A model generated the notes under the pieces. That model searched no databases, was not told where the DNA came from, and saw only the letters and a program-made list of their open reading frames with translations. A stretch of 64,000 nt of DNA, from assembly GCF_000428825.1 (NCBI RefSeq), contig NZ_AUAR01000001.1, forward strand, positions 62,001 to 126,000, in the 5' to 3' direction. This DNA comes from Desulfomicrobium escambiense DSM 10707. Lineage in GTDB: Bacteria; Desulfobacterota; Desulfovibrionia; Desulfovibrionales; Desulfomicrobiaceae. This document shows positions 17,273 to 24,656 of this stretch, one piece after another. The number at the start of each line of letters is the position of its first letter. The first letter of the stretch is position 1. The translations under genes and the position numbers were made by a program.

Positions 17273-18729
17273 TCCTTGTTGGTTCTTGGGCGAAACATGT
17301 TCAGGGCCGCATGGACGCGATCCCGGATTCTGTCAACGGTCAGGAGGGTCAGCAGGGCCGAGAGTTCCGGGCCAAAATCGGATCCGGTCAGGGCCAGGCG
17401 GATGGGATGGTACAGTGCGCGGCCCTTGACGTCGGCCCGGGCGGCGGTTTGCTTGAGGAGTTCGGAGGCTTCGCTTGCGGTCAGGCGCGTCTGCGGCTCC
17501 GATGTCGGAAGGGCGTCGAGGAGCGCGTCAAGGACGGCCGTGCCGGTGGAGAGTTCCGAAATTGCCGAAGCGCCGTAGCGGATTTCGTCGGCGGTGAAGT
17601 GGGGCAGCAGGGCGCGCAGGTCGTCCACGGCGGCGGCGTTGTCGCGCAGCCCGAGGACGAGGTCGCGGCGCAGCCCGTCGGGAAGGGCGTGCCACGGGTC
17701 GCTTGCGGGCAGGGCGTCATCCAGGGCGCGGACGTGGCTGTCAGGGTCGGCGGCGCGGAAGTAGCGGGCGCTCAAGGCCCGCAGCTCGTCGAGGTTCATG
17801 ACGGCGTTGCCGCGGCCCAGGGCGAAGGGGTTGAAGGCCCGGGCCATGTCGTTCAGGGACTCGAAAAGCTTTTTGGTCGGCAGGGCCCCGGACAGGGAGG
17901 CGAGGTAGTGGACCACGGCCATGGGTTCGAGGCCGGCGCGGATGCAGTCGGGGATACCCAGGGCGCCGCTGCGCTTGGAGAGCTTTTTGCCTTCGGTGTC
18001 CACCAGCAGGCCGTGGTGGGCGAAGCTCGGCGGCGTACCGCCCAGGGCCTGGTAGAGCAGGATCTGGCGGGCGGTGTTGGTCAGGTGGTCTTCGCCGCGC
18101 AGGACTAGGGTCACGGCCATGTCGATGTCGTCGACGACCACAGCCAGGTTGTAGCTGGGCCAGCCGTCCTGGCGCAGGAGCACGAAATCGCCGAACGCGC
18201 CGGACGGGACGCGCATGTCGCCCTTGATGAGGTCCGTGAAGGCGACGTCGGCCTCATCCGGGAGGCGGAAGCGCATGACGTGGGGCTCGCCCTTCGCGAC
18301 ACGGTCGGCGCGTTCGGCGGGCGTCAGGGCGGCGCAGCGTCCGCTGTAGCGCGGGGGGAGACCCTTGGCCGCGGCTTCGGCGCGTTCGCGTTCGAGGTCG
18401 GCCTCGGCGCAGAAGCAGGGATAGGCGCGGCCGTCGTCGGCCAGCCTGGCCACTGCCGCATGGTAGTGGTCCAGGCGCAGGCTCTGGTGCCGCACGGGCC
18501 GGTCCGGAGCCAGGCCCAGCCAGGCCAGGGACCACAGGATGGCCGCCTCGTGGGCGAAGGTTGAGCGCTCGCGGTCCGTGTCCTCCAAGCGCAGCAGGAA
18601 GGTGCCGCCGCTCTGGCGGGCCAGGAGGAAGTTGAGCACCGCGGTGCGTGCGTTGCCCAGGTGCGGCACGCCCGTGGGGCTGGGCGCGAAGCGGGTGACC
18701 CAGGGGCCGCCGGTCCTGAAATTCGTCAT
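17269..18729 (-). CDS. gltX: Glutamyl-tRNA synthetase
   Basis: 486-residue class I synthetase. The start is TRFAPSPTGVPHLGNARTA with the HIGH-type motif (PHLG), and KLSKRSG serves as KMSKS. The CFC...Y...C zinc motif near residues 100-130 is present, as in many bacterial GluRS. ATG 18729 overlaps the ispDF stop by four bases; no useful start lies farther upstream. Whether it also charges tRNA-Gln cannot be read from the sequence; no GatCAB genes lie in the window. Confidence 0.95.
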   Translation of the reverse strand: MTNFRTGGPWVTRFAPSPTGVPHLGNARTAVLNFLLARQSGGTFLLRLEDTDRERSTFAHEAAILWSLAWLGLAPDRPVRHQSLRLDHYHAAVARLADDGRAYPCFCAEADLERERAEAAAKGLPPRYSGRCAALTPAERADRVAKGEPHVMRFRLPDEADVAFTDLIKGDMRVPSGAFGDFVLLRQDGWPSYNLAVVVDDIDMAVTLVLRGEDHLTNTARQILLYQALGGTPPSFAHHGLLVDTEGKKLSKRSGALGIPDCIRAGLEPMAVVHYLASLSGALPTKKLFESLNDMARAFNPFALGRGNAVMNLDELRALSARYFRAADPDSHVRALDDALPASDPWHALPDGLRRDLVLGLRDNAAAVDDLRALLPHFTADEIRYGASAISELSTGTAVLDALLDALPTSEPQTRLTASEASELLKQTAARADVKGRALYHPIRLALTGSDFGPELSALLTLLTVDRIRDRVHAALNMFRPRTNKE

Positions 18730-19916
18730 GCCGGGGTCCTTGCGGCCGTGACCACGGCCACGGCCTTGATGCCTTCCTTGCGGCCCGTGAAGCCGAGGTG
18801 CTCCTCGGTGGTGGCCTTGACGTTGACCTGTTGGTCGGCGAGTTCCATGAGCCGCGCCACGTTGGAGCGGATGCCGGCCTTGTGGGGGGACAGGCGCGGG
18901 GTCTGGGCGATGACGGTCAGGTCCACGTGGGTGATGGTCAGGCCCATGCGGCGGGCCTTGTCCATGACCTCCGAGAGGAGGACGGCCGAGGAGATGTTGT
19001 CGAACTTCTCGTCGCTGTCCGGGAAGTGCTCGCCGATGTCGCCAAGGCCCAGGCAGCCGAGGATGGCGTCGCACAGGGCATGCAGGAGCACGTCGCCGTC
19101 GGAGTGGGCCTTGACCAGGGGCGCGCCGGCGATGGGCATGCCGCCGAGGACCATGGGCCGGGTGCCGCCGTAGGCGTGGACGTCGTAGCCGAAGCCGGTG
19201 CAGGGCACGGGGGCCGGTGTGGGGGAAGCAAGCATGCGCAGGTCCTCCGGGTTGGTGATCTTCAGGTTGGCGGCCTCGCCCGGCACGACGCGAACCGTGC
19301 CGCCGGCCAGTTCGACCATGCTGGCGTCGTCCGTGACCTCCCAGCTTTCGGCCAGGGCGCGTTCATGGACCCGGCGCAGCAGGGCGGCGGGGAAGAGCTG
19401 CGGGGTCTGCACGGCGCGCAGGCTGTCGCGGCGCATGGTGGAAACGACCGTGTCGTCCTCGACGTGCTTGACGGTGTCCGTGACGGGCATTCCGGGGATG
19501 ACGCCGTCGATGCCGTCGGCCAACGCTTCGAGAAGGGTCTGGACGAGGGCCGGGCTGAAGAATGGCCGGGCGCTGTCGTGGACCAGGACCCGGCCGCAGC
19601 CAATGGGCAGTGCGGCCAGGCCCAGGCGCACGGAGTCCTGGCGCCGCTCTCCGCCGGCCACGGCCAGGACGGGCACGCCGACGGGGCTGGTATCCTTGAG
19701 AAGATTCAGTTCGCGGGTGCGCTCGTCCAACTCCGGCGCGGGAAAGACGACGACCACGCCCGCCAGTCCGGGGACGGCGGCCATGGTCGCGACGCTGCGC
19801 CAGTAGAGGGGGCGTCCCTCGTGGTGCAGGAACTGCTTGCGCGCGCCGCCCGTCTCGCGGGCCAGGCGCGAGCCCTGGCCCGCGGCCAGGATGATGGTCC
19901 AGAGTGGATTGGTCAT
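18726..19916 (-). CDS. ispDF: Bifunctional IspD-IspF enzyme of isoprenoid synthesis
   Basis: 396-residue fusion of 2-C-methyl-D-erythritol 4-phosphate cytidylyltransferase (IspD, about 1-230) and MECDP synthase (IspF, about 238-396), steps 3 and 5 of the MEP pathway. IspD shows the nucleotide loop IILAAGQGSRL, the VHDSARPF site and TDDASMVE. IspF begins GFGYDVHAYG (metal Asp/His) and has HSDGDVLLHALCDAILG. The fusion is known in several proteobacterial groups. The start lies about 12 bases after rnpB, and I see no Shine-Dalgarno in that gap. Confidence 0.95.
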   Translation of the reverse strand: MTNPLWTIILAAGQGSRLARETGGARKQFLHHEGRPLYWRSVATMAAVPGLAGVVVVFPAPELDERTRELNLLKDTSPVGVPVLAVAGGERRQDSVRLGLAALPIGCGRVLVHDSARPFFSPALVQTLLEALADGIDGVIPGMPVTDTVKHVEDDTVVSTMRRDSLRAVQTPQLFPAALLRRVHERALAESWEVTDDASMVELAGGTVRVVPGEAANLKITNPEDLRMLASPTPAPVPCTGFGYDVHAYGGTRPMVLGGMPIAGAPLVKAHSDGDVLLHALCDAILGCLGLGDIGEHFPDSDEKFDNISSAVLLSEVMDKARRMGLTITHVDLTVIAQTPRLSPHKAGIRSNVARLMELADQQVNVKATTEEHLGFTGRKEGIKAVAVVTAARTPA

Positions 19917-19927
19917 GATCGAAATTA

Positions 19928-20284
19928 CGGAGCCGGACGATAAGCCGGATTCTGTTCCCGTTGCCGGGCGGCTGTCATTCCTCTAGGGCGGCGGTTGCCC
20001 GCCGTCTCCAGCAACCTACCCGAAGGATATCGACCGGGCCGGTCACCTTCCTATTTGGTCTTGCACCGGATGGGGTTTACCTAGCTTGCCGCGTCACCGC
20101 GACAACTGGTGGGCTCTTACCCCGCCTTTTCACCCTTACCCCGGCCGCGAGGCCTGGGCGGTCTGTTTCTGTGGCACTGTCCCGGGGTTACCCCCGCTGG
20201 ACGTTATCCAGCATCCTGCCCTGTGGTGTCCGGACTTTCCTCCCCCGGCCTTGCGGCCGGCGGCGACAGCCTGTCCGGCTCCGT
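19928..20284 (-). ncRNA. rnpB: RNase P RNA (class A)
   Basis: About 356 bases. Read on the minus strand it opens CGGAGCCGGACAGGC and contains the conserved GAGGAAAGTCCGGAC block. GGTGAAAAGGCGGGGTAAGA, ATAGGAAGGTGACC and AGAATCCGGCTTA follow in the canonical order. It closes with GTCCGGCTCCG, which pairs with the 5' end as helix P1. It is the catalytic RNA that matures tRNA 5' ends. It sits only about six bases after the zinc-ribbon gene and about 12 before ispDF on the same strand, with no terminator between, so it is probably cut from a longer transcript or started inside the upstream gene. Confidence 0.95.
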
Positions 20285-20289
20285 AAAAA

Positions 20290-21021
20290 TCATTCGTTGC
20301 CCGAGAAGTGGCGCTCCCAGAAGATGATGCGCAGGCAGTTGGGGCAGCTCAGGATCTGCTCGCCCTTCTGCAGGTCGATGAAGGTCTGGGGCGGGATGAC
20401 GACATGGCAGCCCTTGCACACGCCCTCGCTGACGGGGACGATGACGGGGTTGGGGATGCGGTCGCGGATGAAGTTGTAGCGGGTCAGGATGGGCGCGGGC
20501 ACGGCCTCGGAGGCCTTCTTCTTGTCCTTGTCCAGTTCGGCCAGACGTGTGCGCTTTTCGGCCAGCTCCTGATCGAGGTTGGCCTGCTGGGCGGAGATGG
20601 TCTCGGACAGGGCGTCGATGTCCTTCTGCAGGGCGTCCTTGCGGCCTTCGAGGTCCGAAAGGTCGGCCAGGAGGTTGGAACGCTCCTCCTCGCGCATGCG
20701 GTTCATCTTCTCCATGGTGTCCATCTCGCGCATCATGGCGTGATATTCCTTGGTGTTCTCGACCATCATGAGCTTGTTCTTGCTCTTCTTGACCTTCTGG
20801 GCGTCGTTCTCGATCTCGCCCTCGATGCGGCCCTTCTGCTCCATGAGGACGTCGATTTTCTCCTGGATCACGCCCTGCTGCTGCTCCAGGTACTGCCTCT
20901 TTTCCTGCAGGCTCTGCAGCTGCTTGGGCGCCTCTTCGAGAATGCGCTCCAGGGTGATCATCTCCGAGTCGACCTTCTGCAGCACGACGAGCTGTTCGAT
21001 CTGTTGGATATAAATGCTCAA
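20290..21021 (-). CDS. Coiled-coil protein with C-terminal zinc ribbon (DUF164 family)
   Basis: 243 residues. Positions 10 to about 180 are one long coiled coil rich in Glu, Lys and Gln. The C-terminal 60 residues form a C4 zinc ribbon with CKGC (about 201-204) and CPNC (about 225-228). This layout is the DUF164/zf-RING_7 family, including proteins linked to ribosomes, RNA or secretion in other bacteria. The actual role is not established here. It is downstream of the nif3-like gene (54 bases) and directly upstream of rnpB, probably in one transcript. Confidence 0.85.
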   Translation of the reverse strand: MSIYIQQIEQLVVLQKVDSEMITLERILEEAPKQLQSLQEKRQYLEQQQGVIQEKIDVLMEQKGRIEGEIENDAQKVKKSKNKLMMVENTKEYHAMMREMDTMEKMNRMREEERSNLLADLSDLEGRKDALQKDIDALSETISAQQANLDQELAEKRTRLAELDKDKKKASEAVPAPILTRYNFIRDRIPNPVIVPVSEGVCKGCHVVIPPQTFIDLQKGEQILSCPNCLRIIFWERHFSGNE

Positions 21022-21075
21022 GGTTACTCCTCCTCAAAAAACGTATCGTGAATCCGGGCTGTCCCCGGGGAGACT

Positions 21076-22035
21076 TCAGGCAAATGGGTCGCGGCCCGGA
21101 AGAAAGACGACCCGCACGCCGGCGTCGGCGAGTTCGTGGGCCAGGCTTTCGCTCCAGATGCGCATCATGTTTTCCTCAAGGCTGAAATGGCCGACGTCGA
21201 GGGTCAGACCCAGGTCCTGCACGGCCTGGGCCTGGTGGTACTTCACGTCGCCCGTGAGGAAGACGTCGGCGCCGCGGGCGAAGGCCGTCGGGGCCAAGTC
21301 CGCGCCGGAGCCGGGGCAGTAGGCCACGGTGGTCACGGAGTCCCGGGCGAAGCCGACGCTGCGCGGAGCGGCCCGCAGCACCTCGCGCAGGCGGGCCGAA
21401 AAATCGAGCCAGGTCAGGGCCTGGGGCAGGGTGCCGATGCAGCCGAACCCGAACTCGCGGGCAGGGGAGGTCAGACTGATCTCCTGACACGGGCCCAGGC
21501 CGGCGGCCCTGGCGCGGAAGCTTGCGGCGTCCTCGGGCCACAGCACACATTCCGAGATCTGAGCGTCGCGATGCGTGCAGGCGTCCTCGAAGCCCCGCAG
21601 GGCTTCGGCGTCCAGATGGGCCGGCACGCGGAAGAGCGTCGGCGTCTCGCGGCGCGTGACCTCCAGGACGCACATGTCCCGCAGCCCAAGTGCCCGCCCC
21701 AGCCAGTTGACGGGGCCGTCCGGGTTGGCGTCCAGGGACGTGTGCGCGCTGTAGAGCCACATGGAGGAGCTAAGCGTCAGCCGCAGGACCTCGTGGTACT
21801 CGTCCAGGCGGCTCGGGAGCCGGGGCGAGAGGGCCAGGGGGTGGTGGCAGAGCAGGAAGTCGGCCTGCAGGTCCACCGCCCGGCGCAGGGTGTCCACCGT
21901 GGGGTCCAGGGCCACGCACATGGTCCGGACCTCGGCCGCGGCAGAGGCGATCTGCACACCGCTCTTGTCCCAGGACGCGGCCAGATGCAGGGGCGCCGTG
22001 GATTCGATGCGGGCGATGAGGTCTTTGGGATGCAT
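21076..22035 (-). CDS. Nif3-like dinuclear metal centre protein
   Basis: 319 residues, Nif3/DUF34 family, which assembles as hexamers with a dinuclear metal site. Metal ligands are visible in LLCHHPLALSP, SAHTSLDANPDGP, and the C-terminal LTGDVKYHQAQ and LDVGHFSLEE. An insert of roughly 110 residues separates the two halves, as in longer members. ATG 22035 (MHPKDL) is chosen because ACGGAG precedes it; a longer frame runs 14 codons upstream without a ribosome site. Biological function of the family is unresolved, with a proposed role in cofactor or GTP chemistry. Confidence 0.88.
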   Translation of the reverse strand: MHPKDLIARIESTAPLHLAASWDKSGVQIASAAAEVRTMCVALDPTVDTLRRAVDLQADFLLCHHPLALSPRLPSRLDEYHEVLRLTLSSSMWLYSAHTSLDANPDGPVNWLGRALGLRDMCVLEVTRRETPTLFRVPAHLDAEALRGFEDACTHRDAQISECVLWPEDAASFRARAAGLGPCQEISLTSPAREFGFGCIGTLPQALTWLDFSARLREVLRAAPRSVGFARDSVTTVAYCPGSGADLAPTAFARGADVFLTGDVKYHQAQAVQDLGLTLDVGHFSLEENMMRIWSESLAHELADAGVRVVFLPGRDPFA

Positions 22036-22131
22036 GGGGCTCCGTGAGCGAACGCGGCGCTCTTCGTCAGATGACAAGCAAAGGAGGAAATCTAGTAACC
22101 CGCCCCCGTGATGTCAATGCAGGGCGGCACC

Positions 22132-22165
22132 AAAAAAGGCTCTGGCCGAGGATGGCCAAAGCCTT
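22132..22165 (-). terminator. Rho-independent terminator, minus strand
   Basis: On the minus strand AAGGCTTTGGCC-ATCCTC-GGCCAGAGCCTT (one mismatch) ends in six Ts. It is 175 bases past the diguanylate cyclase stop, unusually far for a simple gene terminator. Confidence 0.85.
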
Positions 22166-22300
22166 GGGTCGACAGGGTCTGCCTGTCCGGAGGCGTGCGT
22201 GAAAGAGAGCGGCTTCCGTCTTTCACGGACTGGTTCCGGACGATCCGCCCGGAGGTTCTTTGCTCCGGAACACGGACGTTGAACACAGGGCGTTGCGGAA
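22132..22300 (-). ncRNA. Candidate structured RNA or long 3' UTR
   Basis: Upstream of the terminator, on the minus strand, are several exact stems. GTTCCGGA/TCCGGAAC spans about 22232-22270; CGTGAAAGA/TCTTTCACG is at 22198-22206 and 22219-22227; GACAGG/CCTGTC lies near 22171-22188. Longer-range pairing is also possible (CGTCCGTG with CACGCACG, one mismatch). No coding frame with a ribosome site is present. It could be a small RNA, a processed 3' UTR, or only a stable spacer. I do not recognise the family. Confidence 0.3.
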
Positions 22301-22339
22301 GTCAACCCGCCAGACGGGCGGTCCGGCTCCAAAGCCGCT

Positions 22340-23257
22340 TCATGGCGTGTCGGCGATTATGGTGTCCCGGCCACTGTTTTTTGCCCGGTACAACAATTCA
22401 TCGACCCGTATCAGCAAATCCTGCTGGTGCATGGCCCCTGAAGGGAGCATGGTGGCGAGCCCCATGCTCAAGGTGACGTGTTTCCGCGTCGGCGCTTTTT
22501 CGTTCGCGATACCGAGCACCCGGATCTCGTCCATGAGCGCGTGCATGAGGGGCAGCGTCTGCTCAGCAGTGCTGTTGCCGAAGACCATGACGAATTCCTC
22601 GCCGCCGTATCTCGCGCACATGTCGCCGGGGCGCCGGGCATATTTCCTGAGGATGGCGCCGAGGCGGGCCAGGCATTTGTCTCCGTACTGGTGGCCGTAG
22701 GTGTCGTTGAGAATCTTGAAGTGGTCGATGTCCATCATCGCCGCCGTGACGGGCAGATTCAGGCGCGCGCAGCGCCGCCATTCGCTCTGCAGGAACTCGT
22801 CGAAGGTGCGCCGGTTGAAAAGACCTGTCAGGCCATCCAGCCGGGCCAATTCCATGGCCCGCTCCTCGGCCAGTTTCCGCTGGGTGATGTTGCGGTGCTC
22901 GATGACGAGATACGTCCGGCCTTCGTGCTGAAACGAGTTGGCGCTCATCATGAACCAGCGTTTCTCCTCGGGACTGTGGCACGGGTATTCGAGCTGGCAG
23001 CACGCGTTCCCGGCGATCACCTGACGGATGCCCTCGGAAGCGGCGCTCCCGAACTCGTCACCCATCCGGGCCGCCTTTTCGCAGATTTCGAGATAGTTGA
23101 CCCCGGCCCATGCGCCTTCGATCCGGCACTGGTTTTCGCGGCCGAAAAGGTCCCATCCCTTGTTGGTCAGGATGATCACTCCCGAGCAGTCCGTTACGAC
23201 AATGTGCTCCGATACCGAGTCCAGAACTTTTTTCAGAAATTCGTGGGAATGCAGCAT
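22340..23257 (-). CDS. PAS-GGDEF diguanylate cyclase
   Basis: 305 residues, probably cytoplasmic, no membrane segment. A PAS domain (about 5-125; DSVSEHIVVTDCSGVIILTN) precedes a GGDEF domain (about 135-300). The active-site loop reads YGGEEF, a functional GGDEF variant, and RPGD lies five residues before it, matching the RxxD inhibitory I-site, so product feedback by c-di-GMP is likely. ATG 23257 (MLHSHEF) follows AAGGA; an upstream ATG at 23422 has no ribosome site. It makes c-di-GMP, opposite in effect to the HD-GYP regulator at 31.1 kb. Confidence 0.92.
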   Translation of the reverse strand: MLHSHEFLKKVLDSVSEHIVVTDCSGVIILTNKGWDLFGRENQCRIEGAWAGVNYLEICEKAARMGDEFGSAASEGIRQVIAGNACCQLEYPCHSPEEKRWFMMSANSFQHEGRTYLVIEHRNITQRKLAEERAMELARLDGLTGLFNRRTFDEFLQSEWRRCARLNLPVTAAMMDIDHFKILNDTYGHQYGDKCLARLGAILRKYARRPGDMCARYGGEEFVMVFGNSTAEQTLPLMHALMDEIRVLGIANEKAPTRKHVTLSMGLATMLPSGAMHQQDLLIRVDELLYRAKNSGRDTIIADTP

Positions 23258-23565
23258 GTGTAGTTCCTTGGCGATTCTATCGGTTTCGCGTGAACCTCGG
23301 CTCTGGCTGCCCTGCTCCGGGAGTCTCAGAGATGATGCCACAATGTACGCGTTCTTCGACGGACTTACCAGCGTCGGCGGCTGTCCGCATGATCCCCGAC
23401 GAAACCTGGTGGTTGGCTCCATGAACAGCAGGGGGGGCGGGTGGAGCAGAGGCTGGTGGAGCTCGTTGAAGCGGCGATAGTGACGGCCTTGATCAGAAAC
23501 TGCGCGAGATGCCGGGCCTGGGCGCCGCGTTCTCTCAACGGCAATTCGCAGACGATGGCGTCGTT
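23258..23565. other. Spacer between two minus-strand genes
   Basis: 308 bases. No gene with a convincing start is seen. A short open frame ends near 23568 but has no family resemblance. The cyclase promoter should lie here, but I cannot place its boxes. Confidence 0.3.
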
Positions 23566-24201
23566 CTAGTCCGAAAGGGCTTTGAGGTGGGCGTAGAGGT
23601 TGTTCCGGGTGCCTGCAAGTCCGAGCTTGCGCCGAATGTTCTCGCGGTGGGTCTCAACGGTCCTGGTTGAGATGTTCATCATCTGCGCGATTTCCTTGGA
23701 ACTGGCGTTGCGTCGGATCAGATCGACCACCCGCAGCTCCTTGGCGGTCAACGAGGCCTGCAGCAGGGAGGCGTGTATGGGATCTGTGTCCGCGCCGCGG
23801 GACGGCTCCGACTCATCCATGCCTGCAGCAGCCTGATGCTTGTCCAAGGCGTCCTTGAGGGTCTGACGCAGGATGGAGGCAGGGCAGGGCTTGGTATGAA
23901 ACCGGAAGACCTCTCCGGTGTTCACGGCGGCGATGGCGGAATCCATGTCCGCAAAACCCGTCAGCATGATCCGTACGGTATTGGGGGAGATCTCCCGAAC
24001 CCACGAAAGGAACTCTATGCCGTTCATGCCCGGCATCTTCAGGTCTGAGACGACTACGGCGTAGGGGCCCGTCGAGCGCAGCATTTCAAGACCAGCTTCG
24101 GGGCCGAGCGCCGTTCTCAGGTTGAAGCCTCTGTACAGCACGACCTTGAGGCCTTCGAGAATCCCCGGATCGTCGTCTACCAGAAGAATCTTGTCCGTCA
24201 C
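23566..24201 (-). CDS. LuxR/NarL-family response regulator
   Basis: 211 residues. The receiver domain (1-120) has the acidic pair at residues 9-11, phospho-acceptor Asp53 in VVSDLKMPG, Thr near 81 (MLTGF) and Lys in HTKPC. A linker (120-145) is followed by a LuxR-type helix-turn-helix (about 150-205; LTAKELRVVDLIRRNASSKEIAQMM). Translation begins at GTG 24201, directly behind GGAGGG. No kinase gene is cotranscribed; the divergent kinase at 24657 is the nearest candidate partner. DNA targets unknown. Confidence 0.9.
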   Translation of the reverse strand: MTDKILLVDDDPGILEGLKVVLYRGFNLRTALGPEAGLEMLRSTGPYAVVVSDLKMPGMNGIEFLSWVREISPNTVRIMLTGFADMDSAIAAVNTGEVFRFHTKPCPASILRQTLKDALDKHQAAAGMDESEPSRGADTDPIHASLLQASLTAKELRVVDLIRRNASSKEIAQMMNISTRTVETHRENIRRKLGLAGTRNNLYAHLKALSD

Positions 24202-24656
24202 GCGTTCCCTCCAAAAGTGTCTCCTGCCTGGGTCGCATTCAAACCGGGCCGAACGTACAGCATATCCATGTTGTAATGATACTCCTTATCAGCGGCGCGT
24301 CCGGCTTGCCACCCCCGGCCGGGATTTTCCGTATTTTTTCCGTATTCTCCGCCCTTTCCCAGTAGTACGCGAGAGACTAATCGAAATGTGCAGGTCCCGC
24401 CGGTCCGCTGAACTACCGGAAATGGAGGCTTGGGGTGAGTCGTTCCGCCGCAGCGGTGAGAGACGGGTGGATAATGGTCGGGCTCTGAAAGTGATTTCCG
24501 GCGATATCGATGTACCCCTCCTGAATGTGCCCGACGCCCTGACGGCTTTGCAATAATTTCCGGGTAAGAGTATGATTTGAATAGACCCCTTCTGATTCAC
24601 AGGTACTTTCCGGATTTTTTCATGCCCTGACACGCTCAGGTCGGAGCTCCACAGCC
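24202..24656. promoter_or_regulatory. Divergent control region between regulator and sensor kinase
   Basis: 455 bases without a gene. It holds two perfect head-to-tail copies of TTTTCCGTATT at 24325-24335 and 24336-24346, just after the palindrome CCCGGCCGGG (24314-24323). A tandem 11-mer spaced one helical turn apart is a plausible operator for the LuxR-type regulator or another factor. The region should contain both divergent promoters. Confidence 0.4.

Noticed and set aside
22132-22300. Assignment of the structured region as 6S RNA
   Set aside because: Stems are present, but I could not find the conserved closing stem and central bubble of 6S RNA.
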